Below, piece by piece: positions 16,816 through 25,713 of a DNA stretch of 64,000 bases (positions are counted from its first letter, which is position 1; each line of letters starts with the position of its first letter). This DNA is from Sphingomonas sp. IBVSS2. Lineage in GTDB: Bacteria > Pseudomonadota > Alphaproteobacteria > Sphingomonadales > Sphingomonadaceae. The notes beneath the pieces are model-generated. The model saw only the letters and a program-made list of their open reading frames with translations, had not been told where the DNA came from and ran no database searches. Position numbers and translations under genes: made by a program. The DNA lies in the NCBI RefSeq assembly GCF_002127225.1, contig NZ_NFUR01000002.1, positions 744,001-808,000 on the forward strand. Reading direction: 5' to 3'.

Positions 16816-18358
16816 CCGCGGTGACGATCGCCATCAGCCAGAAATCGTTGAGATAGGCGATCATCGCCGCCTGCCGGTTCACTTCGGCGTCGATCAGCCC
16901 GGTGACCATCGCGCCCTGCTGGCCCATGCCCTGCACCAGCGAGCCCAGGCCGTTCATCGTCGTCGCGGTGACGTGCTCGCCCAGATATTGGTGGCTGCGC
17001 TGGATGTTCTGCGCGAGGATCGCGCTCACCGCCGATATGCCCACCGACGCGCCGATGTTGCGGGTCAGGTTGAGCAGGCTCGAGCCCTCGGTGCGGAAAT
17101 GCGGGGGCAGGCCGGCAAAGGCGAGGCCGTTCAGCGGCATGAACACGAGACCAAGGCCCAGGCCCTGGACGAAGCCCGAGACGATGAAGGGCGTGCTGCC
17201 CATCTCGAGCGTCCAGCCCGACATTTCCCATAGCGAAAGGGCGGCGATGGTGAGGCCGATCCCCACCGACCAGCGCGGATCGAGCCAGCCGCGCTGGATC
17301 AGCTGCGCGCCGACGAACATGGTGATCACCACGCCGAAGCCGCGCGGCATCAGCAGCATGCCGGTCTGGAACACCGAATAGCCGTAGAGATTCTGCAGCA
17401 TCGGCGGCAGCAGCGCCATCGTCGCCATCATCACCAGGCCGATCACCAGCATGAAGAAGATGCCGGTCACCAGGTTGCGATGCTTCCACAGCTCGCGCTC
17501 GAACATCGGGTTCTTCGCGGTGAACAGGTGGACGGCGAACATCCACAGCGCGATCACGGCGACGAGCATCTCGATCCAGATCTCGGTCGAGGAGAACCAG
17601 TCCTGGTCCTGCCCGCGATCGAGCATCAGCTGGAGCGAGGCGATGCCCAGCGAGAGCAGGGTGAAACCGAAGATGTCGAACGAGCGCCTGCGGATCGGGC
17701 GCGAGGGCAGCAGCCACCACAGGATGGCGAAGCACACCACGCCGACGGGCAGGTTCACGTAGAACACCCAGCGCCAGTTGAAATTGTCGGTGAGATAGCC
17801 GCCGATCAGCGGGCCCATGATCGGGCCGACCATGATGCCCATGCCCCAGATCGACATCGCCTTGGGCTGGTCCTTGGGCGCGTTGATGTCGAGCATCACC
17901 GTCTGGCTCAGGGGGTTGAGGAACGCCGCCGTGATGCCCTGGAGGATACGGAAGGCAACCATCTCCTCCAGCGTCTGCGCCGCGCCGCACATGGCGGAGG
18001 CGATGACGAAGCCGACGGTGGCGATCAGGAACAGGTTGCGCGAGCCGATCCGGTCGGAGAGCCAGCCGGTGATCGGGATCGCGATGGCCGAGGCGACGAT
18101 ATAGCTCGTCAGCACCCAGTTGATCGTGTCGCGGGTGGCGCCGAGCGACGCCTGCATGTGCGGGATGGCGACGTTGGCGATCGTCGTGTCGAGGATCTGC
18201 ATGATCGTCGCCATCATCACGCCGAGCGTGAGCAGGCCCTTGTACTTTACGGGGAGGGCGGCCCCGCCGCCGCCCGGAGGGGCGGCTTGCGGGCGGGGAG
18301 GCGTGGGGGGAGACGCCTCACCCGCCCTGGTGGCGCGGCCGGGGGCTGCCGTCGCCAT
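16739..18358 (-). CDS. emrB: EmrB/QacA-type drug exporter, MFS DHA2 family
   Basis: 539 residues with 14 predicted membrane segments. Conserved MFS motifs are visible: LDTTIANVAIPHMQASLGA (motif D1 for DHA2), GWLSDRIGSRNLF (motif A) and the long ITGWL/ NPLSQTVMLD segments. It uses the proton gradient to push hydrophobic compounds across the inner membrane and, with EmrA, toward the outer membrane. Starts one base after the emrA stop. The 3' end overlaps the convergent DUF418 gene by 77 bases. Confidence 0.93.
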   Translation of the reverse strand: MATAAPGRATRAGEASPPTPPRPQAAPPGGGGAALPVKYKGLLTLGVMMATIMQILDTTIANVAIPHMQASLGATRDTINWVLTSYIVASAIAIPITGWLSDRIGSRNLFLIATVGFVIASAMCGAAQTLEEMVAFRILQGITAAFLNPLSQTVMLDINAPKDQPKAMSIWGMGIMVGPIMGPLIGGYLTDNFNWRWVFYVNLPVGVVCFAILWWLLPSRPIRRRSFDIFGFTLLSLGIASLQLMLDRGQDQDWFSSTEIWIEMLVAVIALWMFAVHLFTAKNPMFERELWKHRNLVTGIFFMLVIGLVMMATMALLPPMLQNLYGYSVFQTGMLLMPRGFGVVITMFVGAQLIQRGWLDPRWSVGIGLTIAALSLWEMSGWTLEMGSTPFIVSGFVQGLGLGLVFMPLNGLAFAGLPPHFRTEGSSLLNLTRNIGASVGISAVSAILAQNIQRSHQYLGEHVTATTMNGLGSLVQGMGQQGAMVTGLIDAEVNRQAAMIAYLNDFWLMAIVTAVSVPLVVLLQKPGGKVENDPAAAGH

Positions 18359-18359
18359 T

Positions 18360-19463
18360 TCAGTTGCACGCGCCCTTGAACACCACCTTCACATCGGCGG
18401 AGAGGCCGGCGATCAGCGCGCGCGGGCTCTTGTCGTCGATCGCGATGCGCACCGGCACGCGCTGGGTGACCTTCACCCAGTTGCCATTGGCGTTCTGGGC
18501 GGGGAGTACCGAGAATTCCGAACCGGTGCCGGCGCCCAGCGATTCGACATGGCCCTTCAGCTTCAGGCCCGGATAGGCATCGAGGCTGACGACCGCGCAC
18601 TGGCCGACCCGCATCTTGTTCAGGTCGGTCTCCTTGAAGTTCGCGGCGACCCAGGCCGGCCTGTCGGAGACGATCGTCACGGCGGCGAGGCCGGTGATCA
18701 TCTGCTGGCCCACCTGCAGGCTCTGCGTCTGGCTGACGATGCCGCTCACCGGCGCGCGCACCTCGGTCCGCTGCAGGTCGAGCAGCGCCTTGGCGAGCTG
18801 GACGCGGGCGGCGGCGATCGCCGGGTTCTCGCCGGGCACCGCTGCGCCGGTGGCGATCTTGGCGCGCGCCTCGGCGGCGCTCGCCTGGGCGTTCTGGAGC
18901 TGGGCGCGGGCCTGTTCCAGCGCGTGCTGGGCGGACTGGAAGTTGGCGCGGGTGGTGAAGCCCTGCTTCATCAGCGCGTTCTGGCGGTCGTAATTCTCCT
19001 GGGCATTCTGGATCGCGTCGTGCGCGGCCTGGATGTCCGCGCCCTTGCCCTGGTAGCTCACCTCGTCGGTGTTGAGCTGCACCTGTGCCGCGGCGATCGC
19101 GGCCTGGGCCTGCGACACGGCGATCCGATAGGGCGCGGGATCGATACGGAAGAGCAGGTCACCGGCCTTGACCGCCTGGTTCTCCTTCACGCCCACCTCG
19201 ACGATGCGGCCGCCGACATCGGTCGAGACCGAGCTCTTGTCCTGCTGGACATAGGCATTGTCGGTGGAGACGCTGTTGCCGCCGGTGAAATAGAAATAGC
19301 CCATGACCGCGAGCAGGATCGCCGGCACGCCGAACATCAGCAGCGGGCGCAGCAGGCTGCGCTTCGGCTTGGCCGCCGGCGCCTCGGGCACGGTCGTGCC
19401 TTCGGTCGGGATGGTGATCTTGGTCTCTTCGGACTTCTCGATCTTCGGATCTGCGTCAGCCAT
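18360..19463 (-). CDS. emrA: EmrA-type periplasmic adaptor (HlyD family)
   Basis: 367 residues from ATG 19463, where GAGG lies six bases upstream; an in-frame ATG at 19475 is the alternative. One membrane anchor (about 40-60), then the barrel-sandwich lipoyl half-motifs (VGGRIVEVGVKENQAVKAGDLLFRID and the matching APVSGIVSQTQSLQVGQQM), an alpha-hairpin of about 110 residues and beta-barrel/membrane-proximal parts. It bridges EmrB and an outer-membrane channel, which is not encoded nearby. The start overlaps the end of marR. Confidence 0.92.
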   Translation of the reverse strand: MADADPKIEKSEETKITIPTEGTTVPEAPAAKPKRSLLRPLLMFGVPAILLAVMGYFYFTGGNSVSTDNAYVQQDKSSVSTDVGGRIVEVGVKENQAVKAGDLLFRIDPAPYRIAVSQAQAAIAAAQVQLNTDEVSYQGKGADIQAAHDAIQNAQENYDRQNALMKQGFTTRANFQSAQHALEQARAQLQNAQASAAEARAKIATGAAVPGENPAIAAARVQLAKALLDLQRTEVRAPVSGIVSQTQSLQVGQQMITGLAAVTIVSDRPAWVAANFKETDLNKMRVGQCAVVSLDAYPGLKLKGHVESLGAGTGSEFSVLPAQNANGNWVKVTQRVPVRIAIDDKSPRALIAGLSADVKVVFKGACN

Positions 19464-19902
19464 GTGCGGCCTCATTGCCCTCTTGAACGGTGGTAAGGTT
19501 CGCGCGGAGCCCCTCGAGCGCCGCGATCAGTTCCTCGCGCTGCCGGGTGCTGAACCCCTGAAGCGTCTCTTCGATCAGATCGGCCGCGAGCACATGGAGC
19601 TCGTCGAGCACCGGCGCGGCCTTGTCGGTCAGGTGGATGCGCCAGGCGCGGCGATCGGCGGGATCGCGGCGGCGCTCGACGAAGCCGGCTTCCTCCAGCC
19701 GGTCGATCATCCGGCATGCCGTGATCGGCTCCACTTCGAGCGCCTCGGCGAGCTGCCCCTGGTTGAGGCCGGGGCTGCGCGCCAGGATCTTGAGGACCCG
19801 CCACTGCGCCACGCTCGCGCCGCTGGTGCGCGCCCGCTCGTCGAAACGGCGGCGCAACAGGCGCGAGACATCGCTAAGAAGGAAGCCCAGACTCTCGGTC
19901 AT
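19456..19902 (-). CDS. MarR-family repressor of the emrAB operon
   Basis: 148 residues from ATG 19902 (MTESLGFLLSDVSRLLRRRF). Winged-helix DNA-binding core: LNQGQLAEALEVEPITACRMIDRLEEAGFVERR and wing DPADRRAWRIHLT with the conserved Asp-Arg-Arg. MarR proteins bind phenolic or hydrophobic ligands and leave their operator. First gene of the marR-emrA-emrB operon and overlapping emrA, so it very probably represses the pump and itself. Confidence 0.9.
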   Translation of the reverse strand: MTESLGFLLSDVSRLLRRRFDERARTSGASVAQWRVLKILARSPGLNQGQLAEALEVEPITACRMIDRLEEAGFVERRRDPADRRAWRIHLTDKAAPVLDELHVLAADLIEETLQGFSTRQREELIAALEGLRANLTTVQEGNEAAHG

Positions 19903-19999
19903 ACGCGGCACATAATAAGCATACTCATAGATTTCAATCGGCAACGTGATTGCATTGTGCGACGCATCAATTGCAATGCGCGAAACAGGAGGGCGAAGC
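19903..19999 (-). promoter_or_regulatory. Divergent promoter/operator region marR-emrAB versus GFA gene
   Basis: A 97-bp AT-rich interval between start codons. GCATTG and CAATGC arms flank the centre around 19950-19978, ATTGCAAT occurs inside, and ATAAGCATACTCAT lies next to the marR start. These are candidate MarR operators; no clear -35/-10 pair was fixed. Confidence 0.35.
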
Positions 20000-20443
20000 A
20001 TGGCGGAGGAAATGACCGGCGGATGCCAGTGCGGGCGGGTGCGCTATGTGGCGCGGGTGGCGGACGACGACGCCTATCTCTGCCATTGCCGCATGTGCCA
20101 GCGCGCCACCGGTGGCGTCTCGATCGCGTTCAAGAACCTGAAAAAGGCCGATGTGCGCTGGGAGCGCGAGCCCGATCGCCACGCCTCGTCGCCGATCGCC
20201 GTCCGCGGCTTCTGCAGTGCGTGCGGCACGCCGCTCAGCTTCGAGTTCCCGGACAGCGCGAACATGGACCTGACGGTGGGCAGCTTCGACGCGCCGCATC
20301 GCTTCCGCCCGGTCCATCATTTCGGCGTGGAGAGCATGCACGAACAGTGGCTCGACACGACCGGCCTCACCCGATACCGGACCGACGACAATCCCCAACT
20401 CGTCAAGCGCTGGATGGACTCCGTTGGCAAACTTCCCGACTGA
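20000..20443 (+). CDS. GFA-family (CENP-V/GFA) zinc protein, second member
   Basis: 147 residues from ATG 20000 with AGGAGGG nine bases upstream. Zinc ligands in GGCQCGRVRY, CHCRMCQRATGG and CSACGTPLSF. It differs from the first GFA protein in having the RATGG segment common in typical members and a longer C-terminal part (HHFGVESMHEQWLDTTGL). It overlaps the next hydrolase gene by 20 bases, so the two are translated from one message; it diverges from the marR operon, possibly under the same operator. Confidence 0.9.
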   Translation: MAEEMTGGCQCGRVRYVARVADDDAYLCHCRMCQRATGGVSIAFKNLKKADVRWEREPDRHASSPIAVRGFCSACGTPLSFEFPDSANMDLTVGSFDAPHRFRPVHHFGVESMHEQWLDTTGLTRYRTDDNPQLVKRWMDSVGKLPD

Positions 20444-21188
20444 AACGCACCGCTTCCGCAGCTTCGACGGCGTCGAGCTCGCCTGGACCGAGATGGGGCA
20501 GGGCAGGGATGCGATGCTGATCCACGGCTATGCCTCCACGGCGGACGTCAACTGGATCAAGTACGGCCATGCCGCGAAGCTGGCGGAGAAGGGCTTCCGG
20601 GTGATCATGCCGGACCTGCGCGGCCATGGGCAGAGCGCGGCGCCGCACGACGCGGCCAGCTATCCGCCCGACGTGACGATGCGCGACGCGCTGGCGCTGG
20701 TCGCGCATCTCGGCCTCGCCGACTATGATCTGGGCGGCTATTCGCTGGGCGCGCGCACCACGGTGCGGATGATCGTCGACGGCGGCGCCACGCCGCGCAA
20801 GGTGATGCTGGCCGGCATGGGCCTGGCGGGCATCGTCGCCGCTTCGCGCACCGGCACCTATTTCCGCCGCGTGCTCACCAACCTCGGCAGCTTCGAGCGC
20901 GGCTCGAGCGAGTGGCTGACCGAAGCTTTCCTCAGGACCACCAAGGCCGATCCCGCGGCGCTGCTGCCGATCCTCGACACCTTTGTCGACACGCAGGAGG
21001 AGCATCTGGCGCGGCTCACCGAGGAGACGCTCGTCGTTGCCGGGGCCGAGGACGATCACAACGGCTCGGCGCACGAGCTGGCGGACCTGCTCCCGCACGC
21101 CACCTTCGTGGAGATTCCCGGCAACCATATGAGCGCCGTCACCCGGCCCGAACTGGGGCGCGCGATTGCCGATTTCTTCGCGGCTTGA
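20424..21188 (+). CDS. Alpha/beta hydrolase
   Basis: 254 residues from a TTG at 20424, inside the end of the GFA gene; starts further in are possible but MANFPTETHRFRSFDGVEL gives the complete first strands. Nucleophile Ser in GGYSLGART, Asp in AGAEDDHNGS, His in IPGNHMSAV; oxyanion HGYAS. Substrate not predictable. Confidence 0.86.
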   Translation: MANFPTETHRFRSFDGVELAWTEMGQGRDAMLIHGYASTADVNWIKYGHAAKLAEKGFRVIMPDLRGHGQSAAPHDAASYPPDVTMRDALALVAHLGLADYDLGGYSLGARTTVRMIVDGGATPRKVMLAGMGLAGIVAASRTGTYFRRVLTNLGSFERGSSEWLTEAFLRTTKADPAALLPILDTFVDTQEEHLARLTEETLVVAGAEDDHNGSAHELADLLPHATFVEIPGNHMSAVTRPELGRAIADFFAA

Positions 21189-21249
21189 CCGGCCGGCGGG
21201 GCGCGCGCATCGTCTCCGCCATCCAGAAAATCCGAGGGGAATTCCGTAC

Positions 21250-23085
21250 ATGATCCGCACCGGCATCTCGATGCTCGCGCTCGCCTCGCTGCTCGCCGCC
21301 GCGCCGCTGGGCGCGCGCGACCGTGACGGCGAAACCGCCCAGGCCGCGCCCAGCGCCGCCGACGCCAAGGCCTTTGTCGCCGATGCCGAGGCGAAGCTGT
21401 TCGCGCAGGGCGTCGTCGCCTCGCGCGCCGAATGGGTCTACGAGACCTATATCACGCCCGACACCGAGACGCTGACCGCCCGTGAAGGCGCGGCGCTCAC
21501 CAAGCTCCAGGTCGATCTGGCGCTGGGCGCGGCGAAGTTCGCCAATGTCGCCGGGCTCGATTACGACACCAGCCGCAAGCTCGGCATGCTCCGCAACAAG
21601 ATCGTGCTGCCCGCCCCGGTCCGTGCCGGCGCGGCGGACGAGCTGGCAGCGCTCTCGGCCAAGATCACCGGCATGTACGGTGCCGGCAAGGGCACGCTGA
21701 ACGGCAAGCCGATCAACGGCTCCGACATCGAGGCCGCGATGGGCGAGGAGCGCGATCCCGCCAAGCTGAAGGAAATGTGGGTCAGCTGGAACGACAATGT
21801 CGGCGCGCCGATGCGTCCCGACTATGCCAAGCTGGTCGGCATCGCCAATGAAGGCGCGAAGGGGCTCGGCTATGCCGATGTCGGCGCGATGTGGCGCTCG
21901 GGCTACGACATGGATCCGGATGCCTTTGCGGCGATGACCGACAAGATTTGGAACGACCTGAAGCCGCTCTACGTCGCGCTGCACACTTATGTGCGCCACA
22001 AGCTCAGCCAGAAATATGGCGATGCCGTCCAGGCCGACAAGGGCCCGATCCGCGCCGATCTGCTCGGCAACATGTGGGCGCAGGAATGGGGCAATATCTA
22101 CGACATCGTCGCCCCGGCCGGATCGGGCAGCGTTGGCTATGACGTGGGCGAGCTGCTCAAGGCCAAGGGCTATGACTCGCACAGGATGGTGAAGGCGGGC
22201 GAGGGCTTCTACTCCTCGCTTGGCTTCAAGGAATTGCCCGCAAGCTTCTGGGAACGCTCGCAGTTCGTGAAGCCCGCGGACCGCGAAGTGGTGTGTCATG
22301 CCTCGGCCTGGGACATCGACAATGTCGACGACCTGCGCATCAAGATGTGCATCAAGGTCAATGCCGACGACTTCGTGACCATCCATCACGAACTCGGCCA
22401 CAATTACTATCAGCGCGCCTACAACAAGCAGCCAGCGCTGTATCTTGACGGCGCGAACGACGGCTTCCACGAAGCGATCGGCGACTTCATCGCGCTGTCG
22501 ATCACGCCCGATTACCTCGTGCAGATTGGCCTGCTCGACAAGAGCCAGGTGCCGAGCGCCGACAAGGATACCGGCCTGCTGCTCCGCCAGGCGATGGACA
22601 AGGTGGCGTTCCTGCCCTTCGGCCTGCTCGTCGACAAATGGCGCTGGGGTGTGTTCTCGGGCCAGATCCCCACGAACGGCTATCAGGCCGGCTGGGACAA
22701 GCTGCGCCTGCAATATCAGGGCATCGTGCCGCCCGTGACGCGCGACGAGACCAGGTTCGATCCGGGCGCAAAGTTCCACATCCCGGCGACCACGCCCTAT
22801 ACCCGCTATTTCCTGGCGCGGGTGCTTCAGTTCCAGTTCTACAAGGCGGCGTGCGATCAGGCGGGCTGGAAGGGCCCGCTCCATCGCTGCTCCTTCTACG
22901 GCAACAAGGAAGTGGGCGCGAAGCTCGACAAGATGCTGCAGATGGGCGCTTCCAAGCCCTGGCCCGACGCGCTGCAGGAATTCACCGGCACGCGCGAGAT
23001 CTCGGGCAAGGCGATGGCGGAATATTTCGCGCCGCTGAAGAAGTGGCTCGACCAGCAGAACAAGGGCCAGCCTCAGGGTTGGTGA
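21250..23085 (+). CDS. M2 family metallopeptidase (peptidyl-dipeptidase A, ACE-like)
   Basis: 611 residues from ATG 21250 with a signal peptide (MIRTGISMLALASLLAAAPLGA). Zinc-binding HHELGH (HExxH) followed by ANDGFHEAIGD, which supplies the third ligand Glu; the surrounding blocks (WDIDN, IKMCIKVN, YQRAYNKQPALYLDGAND) match bacterial homologues of angiotensin-converting enzyme. It should remove C-terminal dipeptides from peptides in the periplasm. Gene stands alone in its orientation, followed by a SIMPL protein. Confidence 0.95.
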   Translation: MIRTGISMLALASLLAAAPLGARDRDGETAQAAPSAADAKAFVADAEAKLFAQGVVASRAEWVYETYITPDTETLTAREGAALTKLQVDLALGAAKFANVAGLDYDTSRKLGMLRNKIVLPAPVRAGAADELAALSAKITGMYGAGKGTLNGKPINGSDIEAAMGEERDPAKLKEMWVSWNDNVGAPMRPDYAKLVGIANEGAKGLGYADVGAMWRSGYDMDPDAFAAMTDKIWNDLKPLYVALHTYVRHKLSQKYGDAVQADKGPIRADLLGNMWAQEWGNIYDIVAPAGSGSVGYDVGELLKAKGYDSHRMVKAGEGFYSSLGFKELPASFWERSQFVKPADREVVCHASAWDIDNVDDLRIKMCIKVNADDFVTIHHELGHNYYQRAYNKQPALYLDGANDGFHEAIGDFIALSITPDYLVQIGLLDKSQVPSADKDTGLLLRQAMDKVAFLPFGLLVDKWRWGVFSGQIPTNGYQAGWDKLRLQYQGIVPPVTRDETRFDPGAKFHIPATTPYTRYFLARVLQFQFYKAACDQAGWKGPLHRCSFYGNKEVGAKLDKMLQMGASKPWPDALQEFTGTREISGKAMAEYFAPLKKWLDQQNKGQPQGW

Positions 23086-23138
23086 TCTTCGGGGGGCGGG
23101 CCGCAGGGCTCGCCCCTTTTGCATAGGGAGGTCCGGAA

Positions 23139-23879
23139 ATGCTCAGATACGCACTTGCTCTCGCCATGATCACGCTACCCCAGGCTGCAATGGCCCAGTC
23201 GGCGCCGGCGGACGGCCCGGTGACGGTGGAGATCGTCGCCACGGGCGAGGCCAAGGTGCCCGCCAATCGCTTCCGCTTCTCGGTGAAGGTCACCGGCAAG
23301 GGGGCGGACGACAAGGCGGCGGAAGCGGCGCTCGCGGCGAACCGCGCCAGGCTGGTCCAGGCGCTCGCCGCGAAGGGCATTCGCGAGGGGAAGCCGCTGG
23401 AGGGCGCCAGCGCCAATCCGCTCGCCAGCCTCGTCGGCGCCTTTACCGGGCATGGCAAGCCCAGCTTCGCGCTCGACACCGTCGATGGGAATGAAAAGCC
23501 CCAGTCGACGGCGACCGAGACGGTCTTCTTCGATGCGCCCAGCCGCGCCGCGGCGACCGCCGCCGGTCCCGTCGCCGAGGCCAATAGCGGGAAGATGGCC
23601 GATGAGGTGATCGCGCTGCTCGACGATTATGTCGGGCCGACGCGCCAGGCCAAGGCCGATGCCCTTGCCAAGGCCCGCGCCGAAGCGGACGCCTATGCCG
23701 CCACGCTGGGCCTGCGCCGCGCCGCGATCGCGCGGATCAGCGAGAAGCAGGACATGGTCGCCGGCTCGATGAGCTTCTTCCTGCAACTCATCGGCATGTT
23801 CGCGGGCAAGCAGGGCGCGGCGTCGGACACGGTGACGGTGAACGCCAACCTGTCGGTGGAGTTCCAGCTGAGCCGCTGA
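23139..23879 (+). CDS. SIMPL-domain (DUF541) periplasmic protein
   Basis: 246 residues with signal peptide ending near AMA-Q. The SIMPL domain begins at VTVEIVATGEAKVPANRFRF and includes the long DALAKARAEADAYAATLGL helix, both typical of DUF541. Family members protect against oxidative stress or sit in the cell envelope; no activity is established. AGGGAGG lies upstream of the ATG. Confidence 0.85.
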   Translation: MLRYALALAMITLPQAAMAQSAPADGPVTVEIVATGEAKVPANRFRFSVKVTGKGADDKAAEAALAANRARLVQALAAKGIREGKPLEGASANPLASLVGAFTGHGKPSFALDTVDGNEKPQSTATETVFFDAPSRAAATAAGPVAEANSGKMADEVIALLDDYVGPTRQAKADALAKARAEADAYAATLGLRRAAIARISEKQDMVAGSMSFFLQLIGMFAGKQGAASDTVTVNANLSVEFQLSR

Positions 23880-23900
23880 TCCTTTCGTGCCTCCGCATCC

Positions 23901-23936
23901 CAGCCGTCATCCCGGCGAAAGCCGGGATGACGGCTG
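23901..23936. repeat. REP-like palindrome, copy 1
   Basis: A perfect 16-bp inverted repeat, CAGCCGTCATCCCGGC and its complement, around the loop GAAA. The core CGTCATCCC...GGGATGACG recurs at 24131, 41260 and 48087, always between genes and just after a stop codon. Confidence 0.85.
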
Positions 23937-23941
23937 GAGGG

Positions 23942-24073
23942 TCAGGCCGGCGGATCGCTGTCCGGGATCATGCTCTCGTCAGCGATCTGCGCGTCCCATT
24001 CGGCCGAACTGTCGGTGCCGTCGGGCTGGTGCGCGCGGGGCGGTTCTTCCTGTGTTTCCTCGGGATCGATCAT
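23942..24073 (-). CDS. Possible small acidic protein (43 residues)
   Basis: ATG 24073 follows GAGGAGACGAGCG, a good ribosome site. The product is very acidic and Pro-rich (MIDPEETQEEPPRAHQPDG start, IADESMIPDSDPPA end) with no hydrophobic segment. It lies between two REP-like palindromes, downstream of and opposite to the SIMPL gene. Reading frame and ribosome site are the only support; it could be chance. Confidence 0.4.
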   Translation of the reverse strand: MIDPEETQEEPPRAHQPDGTDSSAEWDAQIADESMIPDSDPPA

Positions 24074-24130
24074 CGCTCGTCTCCTCAACGGGCTCAACGC
24101 ACCAAGTGTAGCACAGGTCGCTTCCCGATC

Positions 24131-24158
24131 CGTCATCCCCGCCCGCGCGGGGACGACG
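24131..24158. repeat. REP-like palindrome, copy 2
   Basis: CGTCATCCCCGC pairs with GCGGGGACGACG (one mismatch) around a four-base loop, ten bases past the stop of the AMP nucleosidase gene. Same core as the copies at 23901, 41260 and 48087. Confidence 0.75.
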
Positions 24159-24167
24159 GGGGGAGGC

Positions 24168-25613
24168 TCATCGGAACGGCGGCTCGTTGAACGCGCGCAG
24201 CTTGCGCGAATGGAGGCGCGGCCCCTCGCGGCGCAGCTCCTCGCAGGTCTCGATGCCGATCTTGAGGTGCTCGGCAATGGCGCGTTCGTAGAAGCGGTTG
24301 GCCTGGCCGGGCAGCTTCAGCTCGCCGTGGAGCGGCTTGTCCGAGACGCAGAGGAGCGTGCCATAGGGCACGCGGAACCGGTAACCCTGTGCCGCCAGCG
24401 TGGCCGATTCCATGTCGATGCCGACCGCGCGGCTCAGCGAGAAGCGCAGCGCCGACTTGGAATAGCGCAGCTCCCAGTTGCGGTCGTCGGTGGTGACGAT
24501 GGTGCCGGTGCGCAGCCGCTGCTTGAGCTCCTCGCCGGACTGGCCCGAGACCGTCTCGGCGGCGCGGGCGAGGGCGAGCTGCACCTCGGCGATCGCCGGG
24601 ATCGGGATTTCGGGCGGCAGCACGTCGTCCATGATATGGTCGTCGCGCAGATAGGCATGGGCGAGGACATAGTCGCCGATCCGCTGGCTGGGGCGCAGGC
24701 CGCCGCAATGTCCGATCATCAGCCACGCCTCGGGACGCAGCACCGCCAGGTGATCGGTGATCGTCTTGGCATTGGACGGGCCGACGCCGATGTTGACCAG
24801 GGTAATGCCCGATCCGTCGGCGGCCATCAGGTGATAGGCCGGCATCTGGTGCCGCCGCCAGGCCGAGGTGTCGTTCAGCAGCCGGTCGGTATCGTCCCCG
24901 GGCTCGACCAGGATGCCGCCCGCGCCCGAGACGCCGGTGAAGCGGCTTCCCTCGCCGAGCTGCTCCACCGCCCAGCGGACGAACTCGTCGACATAGCGGT
25001 GATAGTTGGTGAACAGGATATACTGCTGGAAATGCTCGACCGGGGTGCCGGTATAGTGGCGTAGCCGGGCCAGCGAGAAATCGGTGCGCAGCGCGTCGAA
25101 CAGCGCGAGCGGGCGGGTGTCGTCGGTCGACATCCACAGCCCGTCGGCGATCTCGTCGCCGATATGCGCCAGCTCGGTCGCCGGGAAATGGCGGCCCAGC
25201 TCGGTGACCGAGATCTGGTCCATGTTGGCGATGTGGCCGGGATCGAGGACATAGGGGAAGGGGATCTCCTGCCGCCCGGTGACGGCATGGACCTCGACGT
25301 CATAGTCCTCGATCAGGAAGGTCAGCTGCTCGGTGAGGTAGCGGCTGAACATCGCCGGGCGGGTGACCGAGATGCGATACTCGCCTTCCTCGACCAGCCG
25401 GCCGAACGAGCGGCGCGGGGCAGGGCGGCCGCGCTCCTCGCCGCCGCGATAGGTGAGGCGCAGCTCGGGATAGGCGAAGCTGCCATCGGCCCGATCCTCC
25501 GGGCTCGGCGGCGTGCCGTCGTTGATATAGCGGTTCAGGGCGGCCTTGAGGCGATCGACCGAGGCGTTGTAGAGGCGCTCGAGATCGGCGACGATATCGG
25601 AAGCTTTAGTCAT
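24168..25613 (-). CDS. amn: AMP nucleosidase
   Basis: 481 residues, the usual length. Amn hydrolyses AMP to adenine and ribose-5-phosphate and adjusts adenylate levels. The N-terminal AMP-nucleosidase regulatory domain (about 1-180) is followed by a nucleoside-phosphorylase-like catalytic domain with VNIGVGPSNAKTITDHLAVL, MIGHCGGLRPSQRIGDY, the conserved GIDMESATLAAQGY and LLCVSDKPLHGELKLPG. Adenine released here could be used by the deaminase/phosphoribosyltransferase pair at 54.2-55.7 kb. Confidence 0.95.
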   Translation of the reverse strand: MTKASDIVADLERLYNASVDRLKAALNRYINDGTPPSPEDRADGSFAYPELRLTYRGGEERGRPAPRRSFGRLVEEGEYRISVTRPAMFSRYLTEQLTFLIEDYDVEVHAVTGRQEIPFPYVLDPGHIANMDQISVTELGRHFPATELAHIGDEIADGLWMSTDDTRPLALFDALRTDFSLARLRHYTGTPVEHFQQYILFTNYHRYVDEFVRWAVEQLGEGSRFTGVSGAGGILVEPGDDTDRLLNDTSAWRRHQMPAYHLMAADGSGITLVNIGVGPSNAKTITDHLAVLRPEAWLMIGHCGGLRPSQRIGDYVLAHAYLRDDHIMDDVLPPEIPIPAIAEVQLALARAAETVSGQSGEELKQRLRTGTIVTTDDRNWELRYSKSALRFSLSRAVGIDMESATLAAQGYRFRVPYGTLLCVSDKPLHGELKLPGQANRFYERAIAEHLKIGIETCEELRREGPRLHSRKLRAFNEPPFR

Positions 25614-25684
25614 CTTCGAGGGCTAGAGCGCAAAGATGACGCTGGCAAGACCATGGGCCGGAACAGGGCCCGGCCCAGGCCTCG

Positions 25685-25704
25685 CCCTCCCCCATAGGGG
25701 AGGG
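25685..25704. terminator. Short GC hairpin between amn and a DUF883-like gene
   Basis: CCCTCCCC and GGGGAGGG separated by four bases, followed on the plus strand by AAATTTTT. Neither flanking gene reads in the plus direction, so a real terminator function is doubtful. Confidence 0.3.
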
Positions 25705-25713
25705 AAATTTTTC

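Noticed and set aside
21139..23124. 661-residue open frame on the minus strand
   Set aside because: Antisense to the M2 peptidase with typical shadow composition.
23942..24277. Longer (111-residue) version of the small acidic protein
   Set aside because: The first 68 residues are Arg/Ser-rich and antisense to amn and a REP palindrome; only the last 43 have a ribosome site.
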